Numbered from the stretch's first letter, positions 10,294 to 20,640 are shown. The stretch is DNA of 64,000 nucleotides from Protula sp. h YS-2021 (GCA_949752745.1 OX457025.1:53973869-54037868); one strand, 5' to 3'. The notes: a model not told the origin generated them from the letters alone. Made by a program: numbers and translations.

Positions 10294-10309
10294 TAGACTC
10301 GGACTGTAT

Positions 10310-10490
10310 AGCGTGCGACTTCTTTCATTAAATCCAAAGTGAACTGTGTGGATTGATCGCTGAGTATTTCTCGTTGAAATCCGGCTCTACTGAAGACTTC
10401 GAGTAACGCTTCTGCAACTGGCACTGTTTCGATGCGTTTGAGTGCGATCGCCTCATGGCATCGTATCGCATAATGAACGACGGTAAGTAG
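10310..10490 (-). pseudogene. Gmr1-like integrase relic (right arm, part 2)
   Basis: Continuation of the integrase relic interrupted by the mini-transposon. The minus strand shows the RIETVPVAEALLEVFSRA region and the LSDQSTQFT-like block with the second catalytic Asp. It mirrors 181-360. Confidence 0.82.
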
Positions 10491-10504
10491 TTATATATAT
10501 TTCT

Positions 10505-10580
<76 letters not shown>

Positions 10581-10590
10581 ATATATATAT
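10491..10590. repeat. (TA)n microsatellite
   Basis: AT dinucleotide tract with a few interruptions, matching in place the tract at 101-180. Confidence 0.95.
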
Positions 10591-10725
10591 AATTATTGAT
10601 AAAAATGGGCACAGGAACATTTATTAGTACTATATGAAATATGAACCTGAAGAAGACTGTATCAGTCGAAAATTCGTAAAATATTAAAATATAGCACTTA
10701 AAGAGACTTTTTATATAATGCGGCC
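10591..10725 (+). mobile_element. Penelope-like element 3' tail
   Basis: Contains the CTGAAGAAGACTG..CAGTCGAAAATTCG block and ends TGCGGCCTCAGAA like 1-100. It begins with AATTATTGATAAAA and GGGCACAGGAACATTTA, the bases that follow the tail in other copies. Confidence 0.7.
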
Positions 10726-10838
10726 TCAGAATTCACTAATACAAATGGGTTTCGTCGGAACTGGGCGTCGAAAAAGCAGAATATTTCTTTGACGACTCTT
10801 CCATTGGGATGTGCCAGTAACCTTTCGTAAATTCTAGG
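10726..10838 (-). pseudogene. Gmr1-like reverse transcriptase fragment
   Basis: About 110 bp matching the minus-strand RT segment at 12,955-13,065 (the TKGYWQI...YTAFSTPSG region, with a small deletion). It lies between two Penelope-like tails in opposite orientation. Confidence 0.75.
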
Positions 10839-10941
10839 TAATAATAAGTCTTTTTAAGTGTTATTTTTTAATATTTTACGGATTTTCGACTGATACAGTC
10901 TTCTTCAGGCACATATTTTACAAAATTGTGGCGTTGCTATG
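10839..10941 (-). mobile_element. Penelope-like element 3' tail, inverted
   Basis: Reverse complement of the tail: CGACTGATACAGTCTTCTTCAGG followed by ACAAAATTGTGGCGTTGCTATG. It ends exactly where the LTR at 10,942 begins, so the LTR element abuts the tail. Confidence 0.72.
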
Positions 10942-12091
10942 TGTCAAAGTCTAGCAGCGGGTTATCGCTTAAGGTGTCAATGACTTTTATCACGGAGTGA
11001 TATTTTATCTTGTTTAATGCTGTTCTCTATTTTACTCAAAGTTATCGTATTATTTCTTTTTTTATATCTTGTTTGTGCAAGGCAAATAAATATCCAGATG
11101 TTCATTCTCTCTGTTTTATTGTCCGTACAATTCACAACATCCACAATATACAATAATTCTTTTCTTAGCAGCTGAGTGTTTTTAACATTTATTCCAACCT
11201 TAAAGTTATTTTCACTTTAGCAAATTTCGCTAAGTTCTATCCAGTATCTGATTTCAATTTACTCAATACGCTCTAATTTTCACACAACGAACAGTCTTGA
11301 TAAATCCTTTTACTTGAATGCTATCTGCACAATGATTTTTTACATAACTCGATCGTTCTCTCTCTTTGCTCAAAACAGTACAACTTTAATCATTATTCTA
11401 ATATATATCCTCTCTTTTTTACTGTTTCACTTTACTTCATTTTTCCTGCTAATTTTGTATCCAAACTGGTTTCCTTCTGCCTCTTAGAATCTGTGAAAAC
11501 CGAGTGCCTCGAACCCCGCGGCTGACCCGTCTGATATAACCATGTGAGGGTGCCGAAAGCTTACCAATAGAAACGTTTCCCTCCTAAATTACCACCGAAT
11601 CACGTCACAGCTTTTTTGTTTACATTTCGTTTGCTTTCATGCCGTTATTGGGCACTTGCAGTTCCCTGTCGTAAAAGTAAATATTTACATTCGGTAAGAG
11701 AATTACACTCAACAATTCTATTGGATACACTGAACCATGTGACAGAAAATTTCGGCCCACTTTTTATTTCGCTCCCGTTTACTAAAAAGTTACTATAATG
11801 TGACAAAGATTTAAAAACCAATGCTTTACAATATCGATGCGTATTAAAAGTACAATGCACAGCAAGGAACTATGATGCAAAATACTTCACAAAAAGCAAG
11901 CTTACACGTTTATCCACAAATTTGAACACAAATTGAAAATGGTATTCAAACATACCGAAAGCCTTAAAAGTTACATATATGAGCGGTGTGCCTACGAAGT
12001 CACCAAAACTTTACAATTAATCCCCCAACAACGATTCTGATAATTTACGTACACAAACCGACCCAAAAATGTGAAATTCTATATTCTGACA
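10942..12091 (-). repeat. Lineage-1 LTR (3' LTR)
   Basis: About 1,150 bp. On the minus strand it starts TGTCAGAATATAG at 12,091 and ends GACTTTGACA at 10,942, with TG..CA ends. It is similar along its length to 16,310-17,304, but about 150 bp longer because of extra bases at 11,670-11,820. The upstream promoter region is degenerate (GTTATATCAG in place of the TATATAAGG of sister LTRs). Confidence 0.88.
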
Positions 12092-12440
12092 ACAACCCCC
12101 CTCTAAGAAAATACTGAAATTATTTTCATTCACAATTTCAGAATTGTCTTATCTGAACAGTTTTCATTTAACCACGGAAGAATTACTTTAAAGCGTTAGA
12201 AAAACACCATTAATGACGACACAGAGCAATAATTACAAATTCGCACATTTTCAATCTAAAACGCCCATTTTTACAAATAAACTTACGTAATTAGTATCAA
12301 ATCACGTGACCTGGTGTGAATTAAATATCAAGCAGTAGAAATTTAGAAAATAGTAACAAAATTTCTAAAATCGTTAAAGGCAGAAGTTGGTTGAATGCAG
12401 ATCTCGACGAAACAACCATATTATGATGATCAACTATATA
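12092..12440 (-). promoter_or_regulatory. 3' untranslated region and polypurine tract
   Basis: On the minus strand AGAGGGGGGTT (12,092-12,102) lies directly before the LTR, which is where the plus-strand primer of LTR elements sits. The same AGAGGGGGGTTG precedes the LTRs at 28,261, 40,646 and 51,347. The rest is AT-rich non-coding DNA. Confidence 0.8.
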
Positions 12441-13420
12441 CGAGCTGTTTACACAAAACTGTCACATTCTGCGCAGGTAATCCGCTCCGATGTTTTCGCT
12501 TCCTTTGATGGCTTTGATGCTGAAATTGTAATTTTGCAAGAGTAGTGCCCAGCGCATGAGACGTCCGACTTCGACTTTTCCTTTTCGTAAATATACGAGC
12601 AGCACATGGTCTGTTTCCAGCGTAAATGTTCTGCCGTACAGGTAGCTGGTTGACCATTTTTGATCAAATCCGTTAGAGGCGCGGTGACTTCTGCGAATTT
12701 TGGGAATGATTTGCGGTAGAAGCCTGCTAAGCCTAGGAAGGAGCGTATTTGCTTCTTTGTTGTCGGTCGACGCGCGTCTTGGATTTTTCCTCTTCCATTT
12801 GTAAAGAACCGTTGCCTACAATGTGTCCTGTGAAATTAATGTTGTCGTAGCGTCGCGTATTCTGCTGAGCGGTAGTAAGTCGTCAACGTAGTTATCGACG
12901 TTCTGTATGCAGGAGAGTAATTTGCGCATAACTCTGTTGAATGCTGCTCCAGAATTCACTAATTCAAATGGGTTTCGTCGGAACTGGAAACAGCCACTGG
13001 GCGTCGAGAAAGCAGTATATTTCTTTGACGACTCTTTCAATTAGGATTTGCCAGTAACCTTTCGTGAAGTCGATTTTCGAAAGGTATTTGTCTTTTCCGA
13101 CTTTTGACATGATGTCCTCATAGTTCCCCATCGGTTCTGATTCGAATTTTGTAACACTGTTGAGTTGTCTATAATCGATACAGAATCTGTTGGTGCCATC
13201 CTTTTTCTTGACTAGTACCTGATTGCGATTCTTCGATGATCCCTGCGTCAAGCATCTTCTTCACTTCCTCTTCAATATCTTGACGTTTCGAGTATGGCAT
13301 TGGATACGGCTTAACGCGGAGCGGTTCTTCTGTTTTCGATTTTGTGCTCGATTAAATTTGTCCTGCCGGGGACGTCTGTGAAAACGTTGCTAAATCCACG
13401 CAAAAGCTTCTCAACGTCTT
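12441..13420 (-). pseudogene. Gmr1-like reverse transcriptase and RNase H relic
   Basis: RT motifs on the minus strand include KKDGTNRFCIDYRQLNSV, KIDFTKGYWQI, AFSTPSGCFQFRRNPF and NVDNYVDDLLPL (YVDD catalytic box). About 130 bp after YVDD is deleted near 12,845. The centre of RNase H, including its first catalytic motifs, is missing at about 12,650. Only the VHVLFVY-type end region and the final GADYL segment remain. The reading ends at the polypurine region with no integrase behind it. Confidence 0.83.
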
Positions 13421-14745
13421 TCCTTTCAGAATCGGAAATATTCGTGTCGTTTTCATCGTTGTCTTCAACGCTTTGTTCGTTGTCGCTGGATTCGTTCTCG
13501 CTGGTTTCAGACTCAGCTTTGTCGTCGCTTTCACTCAGCTTTGCCCTTTCGGAAGATTTGCATGAAAAATCTTCTTTTTCTCATGAATGTTCACTTCATA
13601 ATCCGTACGATTCAAGACTTTCGTGATCGTATAGGGCCCTATCCACTGCAATAATAATTTATTGCTTTGCGTCGGAAGCAGCAGATAAACTTTCTGACCC
13701 ACGACGAATCTGCGGTCGTTTTGCCCTTTTGTCGTAGTGGTGGCGGTATTTGCCTTGATTCGCCATCAAACTTTCGCAAGCTACGCGGCATGTCTCTTCG
13801 AGGCGATTTTGCAGATCGGAGATGTGCTGATACGTGCTAAAGACTTCTCTAGTGGAATCATTTTCAAGCCAAATATCTTTAAAACTGTCTAACGGGCCAC
13901 GTACTTTGCTTCCGTAAAGTAAGTCAAATGGCGAACACCCATGTAGACGCTTGTGGTACTTTGCGATAAGCGAACAAAACAGCTGGTAATTAACGATAAC
14001 AGTCTTTTGGAAGCTCCTGGCACATGCAACATCTTCTTTAATACGCCATTAAATCGCTCGCCTAGTCCATTACACTTCGGGTTGTATGGCGTTATGAATA
14101 GTTGCTTCATTGAACCGAGCCGTGCGACATCTTGCATTAAATCCGAAGTGAACTGTGTACCTTGATCGCTGAGTATTTCTCGTGGAAATCCGACTCTACT
14201 GAAGACTTCGGGTAACGCTTCAGCAACTGTCACTGTTTCGATGCGTTTGAGTGCGATCATCTCAGGGTATCGTGTCGCATAATCAACGACGGTCAGTATA
14301 TAACGGTTGCCACCTTGGCGATTGGCATTATTGGTCCGATTAGGTTAACTGCCACTCTTTCAAACGGCGTGTCGATCAGAGGCATTTCCCAGAGTGGCAC
14401 TTTGCTAGTGCGCCTTTTGGTACAGTTCGATGAAACATGTCGCATGACTGGCAAAAAACGCTTGACATCACCAGTTATTCCAGTGGAAATTCCAGTGGAA
14501 ATTCGACGTTATGCGATCCCTTCTCTTCTTTGCCGTTAAATTTCCAAAGACAATGGATTCGTGAGCCAACGACATCACCTTTGCACGCAGCGTCTTCGGG
14601 AGCACAATCTGCTTCAAATGGAATCCAGCTCCATTTCTAGACTCGTAATAGTATCGCATGAGTAATCCGTCCTTTATAGCGCATCGGAAACTTCCTTTCT
14701 TTCTAGCTTGAAACACTGTCTTCTGTTCTGCATAAGTGAGCATTT
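13421..14745 (-). pseudogene. Gmr1-like integrase relic with acidic linker
   Basis: On the minus strand: the N-terminal region (RNGAGFHLKQIVLPKTL), the HESIVFGN zinc region with an internal deletion, core motifs (ALKRIETV, ILSDQGTQFTSDLM, NGLGERFNGVLKKML with the Glu kept), GVRHLTYF, then the VGQKVYLLLP C-terminal module. An Asp/Glu/Ser-rich linker (ESETSENESSDN-like) leads into RT at about 13,420. This physical link from integrase C-terminus to RT N-terminus is the key evidence for domain order. Confidence 0.85.
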
Positions 14746-15420
14746 TTTAAGAGTCGCATCTTACTTCTGCAACTCTTTCACTTTGTCCCGATTTACTTTC
14801 TCTAGCGTCACTTCATGTGTCAAGAGAGGAGTTTTCGGTTGTTTTTCTTTGGCGATTTGTGCGCGCGTGGAAACTGCACTTGCAGTGAGCGGTCTAGTTG
14901 ATTTGACTTCGGAAGCGACGTGCTGGTCAGTATCCATATTTGTAGTTTCTTCTCGCTTCCAGTTTGTGTTTTCCTCGACGGACGGGCTTGCAACGTTGCC
15001 AATAATGAGATGGTACGGTGGATCTTTTACAACCACTGCGTCTAGCACCCCAGTGTATATCAGTGTGACAACACTTATCCGAGCCATTGGGAATGTCCTC
15101 ATCGTCCCGTCCATTAAAACACAATCACTCTTGTCGTTCGTCATTTCTTCTTTTTGTACCAAATCTTTGCGGATCACTGCGCTATCACAGCCGGTATCCC
15201 TTAATACGATCACTTTTTTTCCCGGAAACTAGACCACTGTAGAGCGGCAGTCGTTTAGTATATTCAAATTTGTCGCAAATCGCGTCTGTATATGGAATAG
15301 CGTCACCGTTCGCGATGCATAACTTGCCGCGTCTTTTACGTTCTCGCTCACCATGTCTTGTACGGCTTTCGTTCTTACCTGTCTTTGCGTTAGATGCCTT
15401 GTGAACGTCACGGTTGCCAT
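14746..15420 (-). pseudogene. Gmr1-like protease region
   Basis: On the minus strand an open frame at 15,213-14,761 starts near MIVLRDTGCDSAVIRKDLV. DTG is the active-site triad of retroviral-type aspartic proteases, which cut the polyprotein. It continues through MARISVVTLIYTG and HLIIGNVASPS. Upstream lies the LRS/CLANGD-like segment in another frame. The region between protease and integrase is rich in Glu, Lys and Thr. Confidence 0.8.
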
Positions 15421-16266
15421 TGCCAGTTCATCGGTGAATTTGTGCGATGTTCACGGTTCGATGCATAAGAGAAATCGTGTCGTAGAGGAGCACTGTCTTT
15501 GAGATCTGCTTTCGCCTTTAAGCAGTCGGGCGCAAAGTGTCCGGGTTTCCCGCAGTAGTAGCAATTCGGCTGTGTTTGGTTGCTAGTGCGATTATTAGAC
15601 TGTTGCAGCGGACGCGCGTGTGGCGCGAGTTTTGTCCTCGTTTGACCAATGCTTCCGTTGTGAGCTTCAATATATTGCTGATTCCTCTTTGTCGGGCTTT
15701 ATCTCGCTAAACCTTGTACGAAATCCCTCTGTGGTAAGTTGACAGCGTCGGAGGATGGCGGTCTTCAGCGTTTGATAATTATCCGCTTCATCTACCTGCA
15801 TACTGCTAAACACTTCCAATGCCTTGCCAGTTAGGGTAGCACTGAGACTCATTGTCCAAGTATTTTCGGGCCATCGTTGTGTGCGCGCGAAACTCTCGAA
15901 TCTTTCGATAAATGCATCAATGTTATCAACTTTCTCATCGAACTTTATGGCGACTGGCTTGAGTCGGTCTGTCTGCGCGTTCTTGTGCACGTGGTTCGCC
16001 TGCTTGTGCTCGTGCTTCGATGAGGCGTGTTTCTTCGCGAATGCGTTCCATCTCTCTTTTATTTTGTTCACGCTGTCGTTCACGCTCCATTTCTTGCTCT
16101 CGGATGCGATCTTCACGCTCTTGAGTTCGGGCCTCGCGCTCTGGTGTGTGGCGTTCGCTTTCAGCTGCCTTATCTTCCTCGCGCTGTGCAAATTGTCGTA
16201 GTTCTTCGTCTTTGTATCCCAACGATTGACCTACAGCAATCCATTCACGCATGTCACTCTCCATGA
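15421..16266 (-). pseudogene. Gmr1-like gag relic
   Basis: Starts at ATG 16,264 (MESDMREWIAVGQSLGYKDEELRQF). A highly charged coiled-coil-like stretch rich in Arg and Glu follows (about residues 25-95), then the FDEKVDNIDAFIERFE capsid-like segment in another frame, and a CCHC knuckle remnant near 15,545. Frames change near 15,935 and 15,660. The charged stretch is the same in all lineage-1 gag copies here. Confidence 0.8.
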
Positions 16267-16309
16267 TGTTGTAACCTTGTTGCGATCGATCCCGGCTTGG
16301 CCCCCAATT
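16267..16309 (-). promoter_or_regulatory. Degenerate primer binding site and leader
   Basis: Directly after the 5' LTR the minus strand reads AATTGGGGGCCAAGCCGGGATC. This resembles a tRNA-Pro primer site (TGGGGGCTCGTCCGGGAT) with changes in the middle. A better copy is at 54,691-54,711. Confidence 0.6.
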
Positions 16310-17304
16310 TGTCTAAGTCTAGCAGCGGGTTATCGCTTAAGGTGCCAATGACTTTTATCACGGAGTGACGTATTTTATCTTGTTTAATGCTGTTCTCTCT
16401 TTTACTAAAAGTTATCGTATTATTTCTTTTTTTTATATCTTGCTTGTGCAAGTCAAATAAATATCCAGATATTCATTCCCTCTGTTTTATTGTCACAACA
16501 TCCACATTATGCAATTATTCCTTCCTTCACAGCTGAATGTTTTTAATATGTTTCCAACTTTAAAGTCATTTTCCCTTTGTCACCCTTTAGCAAATTTTGC
16601 TAAGTTCTATCCAGTATCTGATTTCAGTTCACTCAATACGAGCTAGTTTTCAAACAAAGAACAGTCTTGCTACAAATCCGTTTTACTTAAACGCTATCTG
16701 CACAATGATTTTTCACATAACTCGATCGTTCTCTCTCATTACTCAGACAGTACAACTTTAAAACTTATTCTAATATATATCCTCTCTTTTTAATATTTCA
16801 CTTTACTTCACTTTTGACGCTAATTTCGTATCCAAACTGGTCTCCTTCTGCATCTTAGAATTTATACAAACCGAGTGCCTCGAACCCTGCAGCTGCCCGC
16901 CTTATATACCCTCGTGAATGTGCCGAAAGTTTGCAAATAGAAACGTTTCCCTCTTAAATTATCGCCCAATCACATCACAGCTTTTCTGTTTACATTTCGT
17001 TTGTTTTCATGACGTTACTGGGCACTTGCACTAATGCGTTACAATATCGATGCGTATTAAAAGTACAATGTACAGCAAGGAACTATGATGCAAAATACTT
17101 CACAAAGAGCCAAGTTTACACGTTTATCCACAAATTTGGACAAAAAATGAAAATGGTATTCAAACATACCCAAAGCCTTAAAAGTTACATATATGAGCGG
17201 TGTGACTATGAAGTCACCAAAACCTTACAATTAATCCCAAAACAACGATTCTGACGATTACGTACACAAATCGACCCAAAAATGTAAAATTCTATATTCT
17301 GACA
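16310..17304 (-). repeat. Lineage-1 LTR (5' LTR)
   Basis: 995 bp with TG..CA ends. On the minus strand a TATATAAGG box lies at 16,901-16,908, followed by the conserved GCAGC..GGTTCGAGGCACTCGG segment, so this is the likely promoter. Upstream, ATTGGGCGATAAT contains a CCAAT-type element. Confidence 0.87.
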
Positions 17305-18422
17305 AACCGGAATCATCGGAAAGTCGAGTATAATTCGCCTATTGTTCTAGTAAAAAAAGGATCGAATCGCTTTTGTGTTGATTATAGACGCCTGAATGCA
17401 GTGACCAAGTTTGACACGGAACCAAAGTATTTTCTAAGATTGACTTCACCAAAGGCTATTGGCAAATTTCTATAAGCGAGACGTCAAGAAAATACACTGC
17501 ATTCTCTACGTCAAACGGATCTTATTAGTTTCGACGTAATGCCTTCGGTTTGGTAAATTCTGGAGCGGCGTTCAACAGAGTTATGCGAAAACTGCTGGAT
17601 GGCACCACGGACATTGATAATTACGTTGATGATCTGCTACTACACACCGAAGATTGGGAACGGATCTTAGAGGTACTCCGTGACCTTTTTACACGGATCC
17701 GTGCCGCGAAGCTTACCATTCGTCCGTCGAAATGCTTCATCGGTTATGACAACGTCAGCTTTACGTGACACGTGGTCGGCAAAGGTGTGATGCAGATGGA
17801 AGCTGATAAAGTGGAAAACATCAGGAATGCACCCCAGCCAACAACCAAAAGGCAGATTCGCTCATTTCTAGAACTTGCAGACTACTATCGCAAATTCATA
17901 CCGAATTTTGCTGAAATCGCGTCGCCATTGACGGATCTAGTCAAGAAAAGTCGGCCAAGCAAGGTGGAATGGGGAAAACCGCAACAAACAGCATTCTGTA
18001 AACTTAAACAGCTATTGACGAGTTCGCCAATTCTTCGCCTACCGGACTTCAGTAAACGATTTGTGTTGCGTCCGGATGCTTCAGACACTGGAATCGGTGC
18101 AGTTCTTCTGCAGCAACATGAGGATGGAACATTTCCCATTTCCTACGCAAGCAAAAACCTGTTGCCTCGGGAGAAGAACTATTCGGTCATAGAACGTGAA
18201 TGTTTGGCCATTGTATTCGGAGTGTCGCAAGTTGCAAAACATCTCTATGGCAGACATTTTACACTTGAAACCGATTATGCTCCGCTTGCATACATAGGGA
18301 AAGGTAAGACCGAAGGCGGACGACTTATGCGATGGGCACTATGTTTACAGAACTACAGCTTTGACATTAAAGCGATAAAGGGCATCGATAATGTTGATGC
18401 CGACTACATGAGTACACTGTAA
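17305..18422 (+). pseudogene. Gmr1-like reverse transcriptase/RNase H, lineage 2
   Basis: RT fingers are present in shifted frames before 17,550 (EYNSPIVLV, FCVDYRRLNAVTKFD). From 17,550: VNSGAAFNRVMRKLLDG and DNYVDDLLLH (YVDD), and after one stop at 17,766 a 216-codon frame with QIRSFLEL..YYRKFIPNF, then RNase H motifs RPDASDTGIGAVLL, IERECLAIVFGV and LETDYAPLAYI. It ends at 18,420, so RNase H is the last pol domain, again matching Gmr1-like order. It differs clearly in sequence from lineage 1. Confidence 0.88.
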
Positions 18423-18566
18423 CCAGTGACATTTCTGATTATGACTTCGCTGTTAAATCGTACTATGTATTTTGTCAATTAAGACGCTTCAATAGCGGAG
18501 TTAGCACATTCTGAAAATTTATTTTTATAGAAAACAACGGGGTGTTTTCTTAAAAGGAGGAGTAGC
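18423..18566 (+). promoter_or_regulatory. 3' untranslated region and polypurine tract, lineage 2
   Basis: Short AT-rich spacer after the RNase H stop. AAAAGGAGGAG at 18,553-18,562 lies just before the TGTC that starts the LTR. Confidence 0.65.
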
Positions 18567-19784
18567 TGTCCGAATATCGTGTTCAACGTTTTGAGTGTTC
18601 TGAGCGTGCTTGTGATTCAGTTTGTACTCCACACTGTTTGTTGTGGTGCGGGACGCAAGTAAGTGCCGAGTGGCGCCCTTCGGTGCGGTGTTTCCCTTCA
18701 TTTGGGTGAGGAATGGACGAGTGAATTTGTTGATGTGCTGCATTGGGTATAAAGCGTGATAGGACCGCGGCGATCGGTTAAGGATTTGGAGGATCTTGAT
18801 GTAGTCAACACGATGGAAATAGATTCAAGTTCGTTTGATGTCGTTTTGTTAGGTTTTGGGTCATCTAAAAATTTACTTATATATCAAGTACCGGATATCT
18901 TCAGAAATCTATGTCGAAATTTCAAGTTTTACATAGCATTATGTAGGGCACGTCAAGAATGTGTACCTGGCAATATTTTTGTTTTAAATTTTTTCATTTT
19001 GTCGGTTTCTGAGCCGAGGAAAATTTTTGTGCTATCTAGCACACACTTTCGTGTAATTTTCAAGTATTTGGAAATACCATAGTTCATAATCGACAAAGTC
19101 ATTTTGTAGAAGAGTTCGTGATCTTCCCAAAAACGTCACTTTTTGGCCTCTATATCACTTGTAACATATGTTTTTGGGCAGTTATTTTCTCATTGTTTCT
19201 TAGTTTTGGCGCGAGGCTCTTTGATTGGTTACATTTTTAATTGGCAGCGGCCGTTCTGCCAGCAAGTATTTAAGGAACACGCCTGCTGCGCAATCAACAG
19301 TTGGTTTTTGGAATGCATGGAGGCCGCACGTCAGGTGTGGGTCTGTTTATTACGAGCTAAGGCAGAAATAAGATAAAGGCTAAACGAAATGGGGTGCGAA
19401 TGGTGTTAGCACCAATAAAAAAAAGAAAGGATTTGAAAAGTGTTGTGAAAAAGATAGATGGATAAATATTTACGAATACGTCTTTTTGGAAATGAAAGCA
19501 TGAATAATCAATGTACAGTAAGATGTTCGGTGAATGGATGATATATAAATAAGTGAGCCATAAATTTGGATAATTTGAAAAAAAAAAACTGGATAAATGT
19601 GAACACATTGTACGAAGTAGATAAAATAAACGTAATAGTGTTGAAAGGAGTTTCTGCACGACATAACGAGCCGTTCTGCTTTATATCGCGCATGTTCGTA
19701 TTATTTGTTCGTCTTTTCGTTCCATGAGAAGCCATTGGCACCTACGCGCGGAGATCCCATAACCGTCACAACCCAAACTGTGAC
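18567..19784 (+). repeat. Lineage-2 LTR
   Basis: Starts TGTCCGAATATCGTG, recalling the TGTCAGAATATAG of lineage 1. It matches 55,715-56,905 in inverse orientation over most of its first 800 bp, including AATTTTTGTGCTA and the region AGTATTTAAGGAACACGCC, the likely TATA/start region near 19,268. The 3' limit is set by the Penelope-like coding sequence beginning at about 19,785 and is approximate. The open frames inside it are not conserved in the other copy. Confidence 0.75.
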
Positions 19785-20640
19785 AAAGTAGAATTGTGAA
19801 CACCGAGGAGATTTGACGATGAGATTTATTGCTGGTGGCGAAAGTTCCTTATTTTTAATCATATTTCCGATTCCTGCTGCAATTTCTTTTTGAATATTTG
19901 TGGTTATGTCTCCATCTAATTTGGAATAGAATTTACAGTCATTCAGTTGTTTTCACCTTCTGTAATATATGCCTTTTTATCCAATACACAAACGGCTCCA
20001 CCTTTATCGGCTGGCTTGATTACGATATCGCTACGATTTCTTAACGAATTAAGGGCTTGGGTCTCTTCTTTTGATATATTTTGTGGTTTTATTGACCTCT
20101 GTAGATCTACATTTTGTATTTGGTGACGACATGTGTCGATAAAAGAGTTCACTGAATCAAACTCGCCATGCGATGGTGTATAATCAGAAACAGATTTTTC
20201 AAACTTTGGAATTTCATCAGTCACTTGTTCATCATCTTTAGACTGATTATTTTCTTCATTTCCAAAATGAGCTCATAGTCTTACCTTGCGGAAGAAATGT
20301 TCAGTGTCATTTATCGTTTGAAAAGAATCAACCGTTTCTGTTTCCGGAATGTAGCTTAGTCGTTTTTGCAACAAAGATGTTTCATCAGCAGACAATTCAA
20401 TGGAGTCCGGATTTTTCACCACTCTGTTTGGAATTTCACAAGCTGGCAATGGTTCATATTTTCTCTTTTTTCTTGTGTCCAATTCATTATATAGTTCCGT
20501 ATTCAAGAAATGAACCTTTGCAGACAATGATCTCCAAACTTCCTGAAGACAGTTTTTCTTTGCAAAACTGTCTTTTTCGTGAGAGTACTTTCATTTTCCG
20601 GTTGTTGTCATGTAACACATTACGAATGAGTTGAAACGAC
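19785..20640 (-). pseudogene. Penelope-like element, 5' half of the ORF
   Basis: The minus-strand translation gives two open blocks (20,527-20,273 and 20,224-19,943) and then LIVKSPRCSQFYFV near 19,785-19,820. The motif LRNRSDIVIKPADKGGAVCVLDKKAYI is the conserved RT N-terminal signature of Penelope-like elements. The block with LLQKRLSYIPETETVDSFQ matches DNA of the plus-strand copy at 31,300-31,520. The RT palm and endonuclease are absent because the element is cut at the lineage-2 LTR. Confidence 0.85.

Larger units (their letters stand above)
9580..10298. mobile_element. Mini-transposon with C/G-rich terminal inverted repeats (putative FLYWCH-MULE derivative)
   Basis: Terminal inverted repeats of about 120 bp (9,585-9,708 and 10,176-10,293) consist of runs of C on the left and G on the right with GACCGAAA, GGCCCTAA, GTCAAA and GACTAAAA between runs; these spacers match in inverse order. 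Flanking 11-bp copies of TCGGACTGTAT (9,569-9,579; 10,299-10,309) look like a target duplication. The left arm of the inverted repeat shows the empty site near 361-375. The interior holds AAATTGCAATT-centred repeats and a 42-codon frame encoding half of a FLYWCH finger (10,030-10,158). FLYWCH domains accompany MULE transposases in animals, and MULEs make 9-11-bp duplications, so I infer a deletion derivative of a MULE. Confidence 0.82.
5190..10490. repeat. Right arm of large imperfect inverted repeat
   Basis: Inverse of 181-4,260 with the same order of parts. It is longer because it keeps about 556 bp of Ngaro RT lost on the left and because of the 719-bp transposon at 9,580-10,298. Arm divergence and these private events argue against a simple read-level fold-back artefact. 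Confidence 0.9.
10942..17304 (-). mobile_element. Gmr1-like Ty3/gypsy element with two LTRs (lineage 1)
   Basis: The minus-strand order is 5' LTR 17,304-16,310, primer-site leader, gag, protease, integrase, reverse transcriptase, RNase H remnant, polypurine tract, 3' LTR 12,091-10,942. Integrase upstream of RT is the arrangement of Gmr1-like elements, whereas most Ty3/gypsy elements have it last. All coding parts carry stops or deletions. LTR ends are TGTCAGAATATAG..TTTGACA-like. No target duplication is evident (CTATG on one side, AACCG on the other), and the flanks are a Penelope-like tail and a second-lineage RT, so ectopic recombination is likely. Confidence 0.87.

Noticed and set aside
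10328..10612. Open frame of Ile/Tyr repeats across the (TA)n tract
   Set aside because: A product of the dinucleotide repeat read through into antisense integrase DNA; no protein signal.
15824..16201. 125-codon Cys/Phe/Leu-rich plus-strand ORF, repeated in other gag copies
   Set aside because: Antisense to the Arg/Glu-rich gag coil; the pattern follows from the codons of the gag strand.
19143..19376. Small plus-strand ORF upstream of the Penelope-like relic
   Set aside because: It lies within the lineage-2 LTR, and the same frame is not kept in the other LTR copy at 55,715-56,905.
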